In this document: positions 14,350 through 22,204 of the stretch, one piece after another
How the letters are laid out: each line of letters begins with the position of its first letter
How positions within the stretch are numbered: position 1 is the stretch's first letter
Assembly: GCA_018302135.1 (NCBI GenBank)
Contig: JAGWAE010000003.1
Span: 1-41,202, forward strand
Source of the DNA: Candidatus Woesearchaeota archaeon
GTDB lineage: Archaea > Nanobdellota > Nanobdellia > SCGC-AAA011-G17 > PNOQ01
Direction: 5' to 3'
Length of the DNA: 41,202 bases
The notes under the pieces: model-generated
Databases searched by the model: none
What the model was told of the DNA's origin: nothing
Seen by the model: the letters and a program-made list of their open reading frames with translations, nothing else
Position numbers and translations under genes: made by a program

Positions 14350-15257
14350 TTTAGTAATTTAATATATTCACAAGCTTGACAAACCTCATTTGAAGCTGGC
14401 TCACCACAACACTTACAATATTTGATTTGACCATTTTTATATTTTTCTTTTAACAATGGTAAAACATCTAAAAAAGAAGTAATTATTGAGTATTTAGTAG
14501 CAGGATATTTCTCACTAAAATTATTTAATACATCTTTCACATCATTTCTAAAAGATTCAGTTGCGTATGGACATTCATTTAATTCTTCATTTAAACCTTT
14601 TAAAAAAGCATAAGTCATTACTTCTTTTTCAGTTAAAAAATATAAAGGCTTAACTCTTTGTATAAATCCACTTTCAGTTTTAATTCCAGTTATTGGACCT
14701 AATCTAGCAGATACTTCATTGCCTGATTTAAACATATTCATCACAATAGATTGAGCTTCATCATCTAAATTATGCCCTGTAGCTAATTTATTTAATTTTA
14801 ACTCTCTAGCTTTCTGATTTAATAAATATCTTCTAAAAACGCCACAAACACTGCAAGGATGCAATTTTAACTTTTTTACTGCATTATCCAAACTAATTCC
14901 AAATTCGTTCTCAAAACTATAAATATGTAGTTTTATTCCATTTTTTTCACAATAATTTACAGCATTTTGTAAAGTTTTACTTCTATATCCATGAATCCCT
15001 TCATCAATTGCTATTGCTAAAATTTTTGTAACTCTTTGTTTGTTAATAATATCATTCAAAATATGAAGCGTAACTAAAGAATCTTTTCCTCCAGAAACTC
15101 CAACCCCAATTAACTCTCCTTTTTTAATCATTTTGTATTGCCTTACTGTTCTTCTAACCTTTTTTTCAAAATACTTAATAAAACATGTTTTACATAAAGA
15201 AACCTGACTATTTGGAAGCTTAATTACTGGTTTTGTTTTACATCTGCTACAAGTCAT
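14346..15257 (-). CDS. ncsA: tRNA 2-thiolation enzyme (NcsA/Ncs6/TtuA family)
   Basis: Adenylates a tRNA uridine and transfers sulfur from an activated carrier to make 2-thiouridine (at U34 or, in TtuA enzymes, T54). The PP-loop SGGKDS is at 55-60. N-terminal Zn Cys are C3, C6, C22 and C25; the C-terminal Zn module is CKCCGEPASNEVCQAC. The [4Fe-4S] ligands of the TtuA branch are present as C135-SV-C138 and C229 in LNECPYA. Length (303 aa) is normal. It is the first gene of an operon with the diglycine protein and the thioredoxin. A TATA-like CTTAAAATTT (15281-15290) is about 24-33 bases before the ATG. The U34/T54 choice is not settled. Confidence 0.93.
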   Translation of the reverse strand: MTCSRCKTKPVIKLPNSQVSLCKTCFIKYFEKKVRRTVRQYKMIKKGELIGVGVSGGKDSLVTLHILNDIINKQRVTKILAIAIDEGIHGYRSKTLQNAVNYCEKNGIKLHIYSFENEFGISLDNAVKKLKLHPCSVCGVFRRYLLNQKARELKLNKLATGHNLDDEAQSIVMNMFKSGNEVSARLGPITGIKTESGFIQRVKPLYFLTEKEVMTYAFLKGLNEELNECPYATESFRNDVKDVLNNFSEKYPATKYSIITSFLDVLPLLKEKYKNGQIKYCKCCGEPASNEVCQACEYIKLLK

Positions 15258-15304
15258 AATATTGAGTTAAACAAAGCATTCTTAAAATTTTTGGATTTCA
15301 AATC

Positions 15305-15886
15305 TTACAATTCTTCATCAATAATTTTAGAATAAATGGCTGAACTTCTGTACCCTTCTACTTTAAGCCCATTAATAAAAACAGTAGGTAACACACTAAT
15401 TTTTAACTTTTTTGCTAATTCATAATCTTTCAAAACAGATTGCCCATACAATTCATTTTCCATACACAATCTAAATTCTTCCTTAGCAAGATAAACTTCA
15501 CTAGAAAAAACAAAAATGCTTGCATAAGTTATGTTATAATAATTTTCAAATAACTTATCATGCATTTTTTCAAACTTTTTTTGAGATGCCGCACATTCAG
15601 CAGCCATAGCAGAGTAATAAGAAACATTAGTAAAATTGTAATATTTATAAATAAATTTTATTTTTCCTTCATATTTATTTCTCAAATTTTTCATAACAAC
15701 TTCAGAAGAAGCACTATCATTATTACTATAATCAACAAAAGATATTATTGTTACACTAGCATTTTCTGCCCCTAAAAAGGATTTATCTCTCTTAGCTTGA
15801 TTATATGGATTTGTCACAATAGAATATGCCACAATCCAAATAAGTATTATAAGAACTATCCATAAAAAATTCCACTTCTTTTTCAT
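15305..15886 (-). CDS. DsbA-like thioredoxin-fold membrane protein lacking the CXXC motif
   Basis: A 193-aa protein with one N-terminal membrane segment (about 8-25) followed by a DsbA-type thioredoxin fold: VTIISFVDYS strand, an inserted helical bundle with MAAECAASQKKFEKMHDKLFENY, and the cis-Pro motif VLPTVFINGLKVEGYRS. In DsbA relatives residues 55-58 are CPYC; here they are N-N-D-S, so both redox Cys are gone. Two other Cys (near 94 and 138) could pair elsewhere. It is therefore probably not an oxidase but a chaperone or scaffold. A TATA-like TTTAAAAG (15911-15918) is about 25 bases upstream. It is not overlapping the NcsA operon. Confidence 0.85.
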   Translation of the reverse strand: MKKKWNFLWIVLIILIWIVAYSIVTNPYNQAKRDKSFLGAENASVTIISFVDYSNNDSASSEVVMKNLRNKYEGKIKFIYKYYNFTNVSYYSAMAAECAASQKKFEKMHDKLFENYYNITYASIFVFSSEVYLAKEEFRLCMENELYGQSVLKDYELAKKLKISVLPTVFINGLKVEGYRSSAIYSKIIDEEL

Positions 15887-15937
15887 ACTAATAAATTAAA
15901 AAAATATCTATTTAAAAGTTTCTAAAAAATAAAAAAC

Positions 15938-17353
15938 TTATTTAAACATCTTTGGTTTATTTGAAGACACTCTTCTTGTTCTTTGATCTTTAACATACAT
16001 TAAGTCTGCTTTAGGCATTGGCAAGTGTCCTATTATCTTCGATTTACATTTAACACTGTATGTTATAACCATTTCAGACTTTCCATCTAACTGAGGTACA
16101 TCCCAAAGCAATCTTGTTGCCACATCGCCAGTTATTTTTGTTGGTCTATGTCCAGTCAAATTAAATGGTTTTTCAACAACATTAGCCATCATATCTGTCA
16201 ATTTTATATTACTTATCCTTGATCTTGATTTATTCCTCAACCTTAACATAACACTAAGAGTTGTAACACTTTCTTTTGGATGATGTTGTACAGAAATTAT
16301 TCTCTTAGTTAATAATATATCTTTTCTCAAATACCAATATAACACACCAGCTATTATCAAAACAAGTAAAGCTATTACGCTAAACGTTCTATAATCAGTA
16401 TCAACAGTTATTGTCTTAGATTCTCCAGGAACTAGACTAAAATCCCATTCATAAACATAATAACCATTTCCTTTTGTTACAGTTGTTGGGTCTTCATTAA
16501 CTTGAGTAAATATTCTTGCAAACCATGTCAATCTTTGTGAATAAGTTTCATAACTTATTGAGTTGCCATCATTAGTTCTTTCCAAAGTATATTTAGAATA
16601 TAAAAAACCGGTTTCAGGAGTTGCTTTTTCCTTAACATCAGTATAAGAGTCTAAAGTAATCCTGTCAATCTTATCATAAACTAACTCATTATTTTCATAT
16701 ATTAAAACATGAATATCATTTTCACCAGGAGTTATTGCTCCTTCAAATTTAACCAAAAATTCTTTTTCTATCTCACTATTTGAACTTAAAGTACCAATTT
16801 CTTGAACCTCATTAAAATAATCGCTCTTCAAGCCAACTTTCAAACTGTCTATATCAGAATCATAATTACTTTTTAATTTTACTCTAAAAACAGTGTCTCT
16901 TTTTGGATTTATAGATTCAGGTAATTCAAGATCTGTATCTAGTGCCTTATCAAAAGATAAAATTTCTAGATTAAACAAATGAGAAACGCTAATAGTTTTA
17001 TCATCAATTCCAGTCAAACTCAAAGTGATACCATAATTACCTGGATCTTTCTCAACTTTATCATAAGGATACATTATTAAATCAAAAGTTTTGCTTGAAC
17101 GAGCAGGAACATCTATATCGTTCTCATCATGTTCAAATACCCATTCAAATAAAGGATAAGAAGGAACAAAAAATCTGTAAGACTGATCATCCAAATTTGG
17201 ATTTTCTACTGTGACAGAAAATATAAATTGATCACCAAGAATAGCTTTATCTTTAATAGCTGTATGACTAACAATTGGATCTTGTGCAAGTACTACATTA
17301 AAAGCCAACAATAGAACGAAAAACACCATCACACTCTTTTTGTTAATTACCAT
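15938..17353 (-). CDS. Secreted Ig-like domain protein with C-terminal membrane anchor
   Basis: A signal peptide (about 1-23, ending VLAQ-DP) is followed by two or three Ig-like beta-sandwich domains of the CARDB/NEW3 kind (about 25-310), with TVENPNLDDQSYRF and RVKLKSNYDSDIDSLKVG. One membrane helix (about 325-345, VIALLVLIIAGVLYWYL) is followed by a basic cytoplasmic part of about 120 residues with another beta-rich region (LRNKSRSRISNIKLTD). This plan is common in DPANN surface proteins, but no function is established. It has a TATA-like ATTTAAAT (17381-17388) upstream. Unlike many surface proteins here it has almost no Cys. Confidence 0.8.
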   Translation of the reverse strand: MVINKKSVMVFFVLLLAFNVVLAQDPIVSHTAIKDKAILGDQFIFSVTVENPNLDDQSYRFFVPSYPLFEWVFEHDENDIDVPARSSKTFDLIMYPYDKVEKDPGNYGITLSLTGIDDKTISVSHLFNLEILSFDKALDTDLELPESINPKRDTVFRVKLKSNYDSDIDSLKVGLKSDYFNEVQEIGTLSSNSEIEKEFLVKFEGAITPGENDIHVLIYENNELVYDKIDRITLDSYTDVKEKATPETGFLYSKYTLERTNDGNSISYETYSQRLTWFARIFTQVNEDPTTVTKGNGYYVYEWDFSLVPGESKTITVDTDYRTFSVIALLVLIIAGVLYWYLRKDILLTKRIISVQHHPKESVTTLSVMLRLRNKSRSRISNIKLTDMMANVVEKPFNLTGHRPTKITGDVATRLLWDVPQLDGKSEMVITYSVKCKSKIIGHLPMPKADLMYVKDQRTRRVSSNKPKMFK

Positions 17354-17400
17354 ATTACTTCTATAGAAATTATCACTAGTATTTAAATTTTTTGCTGATT

Positions 17401-17952
17401 TTACTTAACAATCTTAGCCATATCTTCAGTTATATCTATTATAGTAGAAACATGATTTGTCAAAAAACCGTCATTTATAGCAACGTTAACCTTTTTTAAA
17501 ATTAATCTTGATACTTTTTTAATATCTCTAATAGGTTTTTCGTTAATAGAACTAATATTAACTATTACAAATGGTACATCAGCTTTTTGAACTAACCTTG
17601 TAAACGCATGATAAGGTATTCTAACTCCAAGATTATCATGTCCAGGATTAACATTTCTAGCTACGCATCTTTTCTTCATTGTTAAAATAAATGTAAATGG
17701 CCCGGGCAATGTTTGAATGTAACTTTTTTTATTTACTATTAAATTTTCAAAAATCCATTTTTTGTTTGGTGCAATAATAGCCAAAGGTTTACTATGTACT
17801 ATTTGTCTTATAGCTGCAACACTTGCAGGTTTTAAAGCGTTGCAACCCAAAGCATAAACCGTATCAGTGGGATAAATAAATATTTCACCCTGTCTTATTC
17901 TATTAACAATATCTTCAACATCAATTTTATCAAAATCAACAAATTCAACCAT
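17401..17952 (-). CDS. tsaC: L-threonylcarbamoyladenylate synthase (TsaC/Sua5/YrdC family)
   Basis: Makes threonylcarbamoyl-AMP from threonine, bicarbonate and ATP for the t6A37 modification of ANN-decoding tRNAs. The 183-aa product carries the YrdC core: IFIYPTDTVYALGCNAL near 25-42, SKPLAIIAPNK near 72, LPGPFTFIL near 103 and NLGVRIPYH near 126. The usual TSAN.SG segment appears as VNISSINEKPI. The C-terminal Sua5 extension is absent, which is the short TsaC form. A TATA element (plus-strand GTTATAAAC, 17974-17982) precedes the ATG by about 22-30 bases. It stands alone between two membrane proteins. Confidence 0.93.
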   Translation of the reverse strand: MVEFVDFDKIDVEDIVNRIRQGEIFIYPTDTVYALGCNALKPASVAAIRQIVHSKPLAIIAPNKKWIFENLIVNKKSYIQTLPGPFTFILTMKKRCVARNVNPGHDNLGVRIPYHAFTRLVQKADVPFVIVNISSINEKPIRDIKKVSRLILKKVNVAINDGFLTNHVSTIIDITEDMAKIVK

Positions 17953-17973
17953 AAAAAGATGAACAAAATTAAA

Positions 17974-17982
17974 GTTATAAAC
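17974..17982 (-). promoter_or_regulatory. TATA box of tsaC
   Basis: Minus-strand AAAAAGTTTATAACTT is 22-30 bases before the ATG at 17952, predicting a leaderless mRNA. Confidence 0.55.
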
Positions 17983-17987
17983 TTTTT

Positions 17988-20096
17988 CTAAGATATAATC
18001 CTAGTTGGTCTTGCCTTTTTAGTTATCTTAAATATAACTATTATTACTGCAAAAAGAAGCAAGTTTAACAAAGGAATAACCCAAACACTATGCTCAACTG
18101 TATAATTATAAACATTTTTAATAACTTCTTTAACATCATCAACTGTTTCATCAAAATCAAAGAAAACTACATTATCTTTAGGAATATCATCTGGATCACT
18201 TCCTCCATCTCCACCACTTGATCTTCCAGTTCTTCCACCGCTACCACCACTTCCACCATTACCTCCATTATTACAACTTCCACAGTCAGTTGAACAAGAA
18301 GAACAATCTTCTCCAGAATCACATGCTCCATTCCCACAAGTAGAACCACTATAAAAGCAATTCGATGTTGATCCAATTTTAGACTTAATACAGGCTTCAT
18401 CAACATCATCAATTATACCATCATGATAGAAATCTACCTTAGAATTGTATTCTCCAGATTGAATACTAGCAAATATTCCTATATCAGTTAGACTAACTAA
18501 ATCATCACCATTAAGATCAGCACAACCAGCATTACATCCACAAAATATTCCTTCTACTCTAGAACATGAAATAACTTCGTTTTCACTAAAAAACTTATCA
18601 AAACAACTCTGATCTAATTCGTTTACCAAATGATCATCATTGAAATCTATCCTAGAATCGTAATCGTCATTTAACTTAATACTAGAGAATAATCCAATAT
18701 CACTCAAAGAAAGAGAATTATCTCCATTAAAATCCGTGCATCCTCCCATCAAAGAAAAGCAATTCAACGTTGATCCAACCTTAGACTTAATACAAGCTTC
18801 ATCAACACTATCAATCATACCATCATGATAGAAATCCGCAATACGATAATAATCCCCCGATTCAATCTCAGCAAACATTCCTACATCACTTAGACTAACA
18901 GAACCATCTCCATTAAGATCAGCACAACCAGCATTACATCCACAAAATACTCCTTCTAATTTGGAACATGAAAAAACTTTGCCTTCACCAAAAAATTTAT
19001 CAAAACAATTCTGGTCTAATTCAGTTATCAAATTATCATCATTGAAATCTATCCTAGAATCGTAGTCCCCACTCAACTTAATGTTAGCAAACATTCCTAT
19101 ATCACTTAGGCTAACTGAACCATCTCCATTAAGATCTGTACATCCACCCCCCAAAGAAAAGCAATCTAAACCAGTTGCTCCAACTTGAGACTTCATACAA
19201 TATTCATCAACATCATCAATTATACCATCATGATAAAAGTCTGCTTCAGGATAATAATCCCCTGATTTGATATTAGCAAATACTCCAACATCACTTAGAC
19301 TAACTGAACCATCACCATTAAGATCAGCACAACCAGCATTACATCCGCAGTATAGCCCACTTCCAAAACATGAAATAACTTTTCCTTCACTAAAGAGCTT
19401 ATCAAAACATTTTTGATCCAATTCATTCACAGAACCATCATCATTGAAATCTGCTCTAGACTCTTTATCTCCACTTGACTTAGCACTAGCAAATAATCCT
19501 ACATCACTTAAAGAAACAGAATGATCTGAATTAAAATCTGTACATCCTCCTTCTAAATAAAAACAATCCAATCCAGTTGAACCAATTTGAGATTTAATAC
19601 AAGCTTCATCAACACCATCAATTATACCATCACTATAAAAATCTGCTTTAAAATTATAACCTCCACCTAACTTAATATTTGAAAATAAACCCACATCAGT
19701 TAGACTAACTGAACCATCTCCATTAAGATCAGCACAACCACCATTACATCCACAATAAATGGACTCTGATGAACAAGAAACAACCTTTTTTTCATAAAAG
19801 AGTTTATCAAAGCATTTTTTATCTATATCATTTAACACATTATCACTATTAAAATCTGCTCTTGAATTAAAATCTTTATTCGAAAATATATTAGAAAAAA
19901 TCCCTATATCTGATAAAGAAAGAGAACCATCATTATTAAAATCTGTACATGCCCCAGTTAGATCAGAAGTTACTTCAAATGAAAAACTAGGACTTTCCTT
20001 ACTTTCTAACACAAATCCAACGCAAAACAAAGCAGTAATTAAAAAGAAAACTATTAAACTTTTAGGAGTAAACAAAATATCACGCTTTTTTTTCAT
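17988..20096 (-). CDS. Membrane-anchored multi-dockerin protein
   Basis: A signal peptide (about 11-30) precedes four tandem units of 134-135 aa (residues 50-184, 185-318, 319-452, 453-586). Each unit has two dockerin-like modules, the first with loops DFNNDGSLSLSD and DFNSDNVLNDID, the second with DLNGDGSVSLTD and DFYSDGIIDGVD, giving 16 calcium-loop candidates. Each unit has 8 Cys, which dockerins usually lack. Then come a CGNGACDSGEDCSSCSTDC Cys-rich motif (587-), a Gly/Ser linker and a membrane helix near the end with a KKARPTR inside tail. The protein likely displays cohesin-binding or adhesive modules on the surface. No catalytic domain is fused. Neighbours offer no cohesin. Confidence 0.85.
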   Translation of the reverse strand: MKKKRDILFTPKSLIVFFLITALFCVGFVLESKESPSFSFEVTSDLTGACTDFNNDGSLSLSDIGIFSNIFSNKDFNSRADFNSDNVLNDIDKKCFDKLFYEKKVVSCSSESIYCGCNGGCADLNGDGSVSLTDVGLFSNIKLGGGYNFKADFYSDGIIDGVDEACIKSQIGSTGLDCFYLEGGCTDFNSDHSVSLSDVGLFASAKSSGDKESRADFNDDGSVNELDQKCFDKLFSEGKVISCFGSGLYCGCNAGCADLNGDGSVSLSDVGVFANIKSGDYYPEADFYHDGIIDDVDEYCMKSQVGATGLDCFSLGGGCTDLNGDGSVSLSDIGMFANIKLSGDYDSRIDFNDDNLITELDQNCFDKFFGEGKVFSCSKLEGVFCGCNAGCADLNGDGSVSLSDVGMFAEIESGDYYRIADFYHDGMIDSVDEACIKSKVGSTLNCFSLMGGCTDFNGDNSLSLSDIGLFSSIKLNDDYDSRIDFNDDHLVNELDQSCFDKFFSENEVISCSRVEGIFCGCNAGCADLNGDDLVSLTDIGIFASIQSGEYNSKVDFYHDGIIDDVDEACIKSKIGSTSNCFYSGSTCGNGACDSGEDCSSCSTDCGSCNNGGNGGSGGSGGRTGRSSGGDGGSDPDDIPKDNVVFFDFDETVDDVKEVIKNVYNYTVEHSVWVIPLLNLLLFAVIIVIFKITKKARPTRIIS
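18339..19949 (-). repeat. Four coding tandem repeats of about 402-405 bases
   Basis: The units run 19545-19949, 19143-19544, 18741-19142 and 18339-18740 (gene order right to left). Lengths are 405, 402, 402 and 402 bases. Each unit encodes two dockerin modules. The second module, with GCADLNGD.SVSL.D, is the most conserved and nearly unchanged between units 2-4. Repeats keep frame throughout, consistent with duplication of a whole unit rather than a module. Confidence 0.85.
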
Positions 20097-20116
20097 AATC
20101 AGAAATAAAATTAAAT

Positions 20117-20127
20117 ATATTTAAAGC
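20117..20127 (-). promoter_or_regulatory. TATA box of the dockerin protein gene
   Basis: On the plus strand ATATTTAAAGC; minus-strand reading GCTTTAAATAT, 21-31 bases before the ATG at 20096. Confidence 0.45.
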
Positions 20128-20140
20128 TTTCTAAATTTAA

Positions 20141-22204
20141 CTACAAAACTCTTGATATGCCATCAACCTTCTCAAATCTTATAACTTTATCAACAAAGCT
20201 TTCTATTTTTGGGTCATGACTTACAATTATAACTTGTTTTACACCAAGTTGTTCTAATATTAATCTAATTTTATCAACTTGTTCTTCAGAAAAACCATCA
20301 GTTGGCTCATCTAATATTAATATATCTTTAGTATTAATATCACTCATAACTGTATTAATTACTTGATTTAACGCTAACCTATAAGCCAAAGCAGCGGCAG
20401 TTCTTTCTCCACCAGATAAATGTAAATAATCTGTATCATACCCATTTTGCTGTATTAATGGAGTAAAATCATAATCCAATTTTATTTTAAGATTATCATC
20501 ACTAACCAAAATCATAAACCACTCTTTAAACAAACTATCAAAATCAGAATGAACCTTTAACATTATTTGTTTTTCCATTAATTGTATTAAATTAGAAAAT
20601 TCATTTTCAAACCAAGTAATCAACTTAGAATATTCCACTATTTTCTTCTTAATTAATTCACTATTTTCAATTTCTTTGTCCAATCTTTTAATAGTTTCAT
20701 TAAACAAATTCATTTCTTTATCATCAGAAGCTCTCTCAGAAAACAATTTCTTTTCATTATATAATAATTTATCAATTTCAGATTTAATGTTAGAATACTT
20801 TTCACCAAAATCAGGAATTAATTCCAATTCTTTATTAACCTCAGATTTTTTTACATTTAGTTCACCAATTTTAATTTTATATTTATTCTGTTCTTCATTC
20901 AATTCATTTAATTTATTATATTTTTTTTGCAAACTATCTTGTTTAAATTTATATAGTTCAAAATATGACTTTTGCTTATTCAAAGAATCCAATTCAATCC
21001 TAAAATCTTTTATTGCATTTTCAATTTCAACTTCTTTTCCGTTCAATTCATAAAATATTTCTTGATTTTCTTTTATTTTTCTATCTTCCACATCAGTTAT
21101 GTTACATTTATGAACATCAGAAACATTTTGTCTACAATAAGGACAGTGTTCGAGTTTTTGTATTTCTTTTTTTGATTTATTGGCTTCATCAATTTTTAAG
21201 TTACATTCATGTATTCTTTTAGAAAGCTCTTTCAGTTTAGATTCATTTTCTCTTACTTTTTCATTAATCTCTAAAATTTTATTATTAATTTCTTGAACGT
21301 TAATTTGATCTTTTCCTTTCAATTCTTCTTCAATTAAATTTATTTCTTCTTGTAAGTTATTTATTTCTTTATTATTTCTAGTTCTCTGGCTTAATAAATT
21401 CTCAATATTATTTTCTATCAAACTAAATTCTCTTTCTAATTTATCCCGTTTAATCTTTTTTTCTTCAATTTCTTTAAGCTCATTATTTAACTTAAAAATT
21501 TCTTCATTAAACTGTTTAATTTTAAAATCTAATTCTTCAATTTCTTGTTTTATTATAGTTACTCTAGCTCTTTTTTCATCCCTTTCGTTTATTTTATCAG
21601 GTAAACTAGAAGTTTTAATTTCAAACTCCTTTTTCTTATTTTTTATCGCAGAAGTTAAAAATTTAGAGTTATCTAATATTCTTTGATATTTATCAATTCC
21701 GAAAACTTTTCTCAATATTGTTAATCTTTCGCTAGATTCATTAAGCAGAATACTTTTCATTTCTTCTTGTGGTGTATAAACTGTATAATTGTAAACCAAA
21801 GATTTAGATTTTGTTAATGAATCCATAGGATAATTAAATAATTCTAAAACTCTTTGTTTTAATTCAACCGCAGTTCCTTCAAAAACTTCACCATTAATAG
21901 ATATAAAACCTGCACTTTGAGCTATACTATTTTTTTCTCTTTTTAATGTTCTTTTTAATATAATTTTTTTATTATCTATTTCAAATTCTAATTCAACGCT
22001 TCCTTTTGATTCCCCATGTCTTAATAAAGCTCCACCAGACAATTCACCTTTTCTTAATCCAAATAAAACAAAATCTATAGCTAACAATAAAGTCGTTTTC
22101 CCACTACCAATATTCCCACTTAATAAAATATTTCCCGCTGGAAAACTAACTTCTTGATTAACATAACTTCTAATATTTTCCAGCTTTATTTTTTTAATTA
22201 TCAT
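20141..22204 (-). CDS. rad50: Rad50 ATPase
   Basis: SMC-like subunit of the Mre11-Rad50 double-strand-break repair complex. Walker A GNIGSGKTTLLL lies near residues 30-41. The long central part is coiled coil, with a zinc hook C-PYC near 353-356. The signature LSGGERTAAALAYRLAL is near 600, and Walker B ILILDEPTDGFSEEQ near 630, then SHD (H-loop) near 665. At 687 aa it is about 200 residues shorter than many archaeal Rad50, so the coiled coil is short. The gene overlaps mre11 by 11 bases and is translated after it. No HerA or NurA partners are present here. Confidence 0.95.
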   Translation of the reverse strand: MIIKKIKLENIRSYVNQEVSFPAGNILLSGNIGSGKTTLLLAIDFVLFGLRKGELSGGALLRHGESKGSVELEFEIDNKKIILKRTLKREKNSIAQSAGFISINGEVFEGTAVELKQRVLELFNYPMDSLTKSKSLVYNYTVYTPQEEMKSILLNESSERLTILRKVFGIDKYQRILDNSKFLTSAIKNKKKEFEIKTSSLPDKINERDEKRARVTIIKQEIEELDFKIKQFNEEIFKLNNELKEIEEKKIKRDKLEREFSLIENNIENLLSQRTRNNKEINNLQEEINLIEEELKGKDQINVQEINNKILEINEKVRENESKLKELSKRIHECNLKIDEANKSKKEIQKLEHCPYCRQNVSDVHKCNITDVEDRKIKENQEIFYELNGKEVEIENAIKDFRIELDSLNKQKSYFELYKFKQDSLQKKYNKLNELNEEQNKYKIKIGELNVKKSEVNKELELIPDFGEKYSNIKSEIDKLLYNEKKLFSERASDDKEMNLFNETIKRLDKEIENSELIKKKIVEYSKLITWFENEFSNLIQLMEKQIMLKVHSDFDSLFKEWFMILVSDDNLKIKLDYDFTPLIQQNGYDTDYLHLSGGERTAAALAYRLALNQVINTVMSDINTKDILILDEPTDGFSEEQVDKIRLILEQLGVKQVIIVSHDPKIESFVDKVIRFEKVDGISRVL

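Noticed and set aside
12605-15257. tRNA-Val as a substrate of NcsA because it is adjacent
   Set aside because: Known U34 thiolation targets are Lys, Glu and Gln tRNAs; adjacency to a Val tRNA gives no evidence of a substrate link.
18167-18412. Minus-strand frame within the dockerin gene
   Set aside because: It is an off-frame reading of the Gly/Ser linker, rich in Val/Leu/Met from GT/GG codons, with no independent start signal.
18339-19949. CRISPR array
   Set aside because: The repeats are 402-405 bases, in frame and diverged, encoding dockerin modules; there are no short identical repeats with unique spacers here or elsewhere in the window.
20676-21222. Three overlapping plus-strand frames rich in Phe/Leu/Ser
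   Set aside because: They are antisense shadows of the Rad50 coiled-coil region, where Lys/Glu codons read as Phe/Leu/Ser on the other strand.
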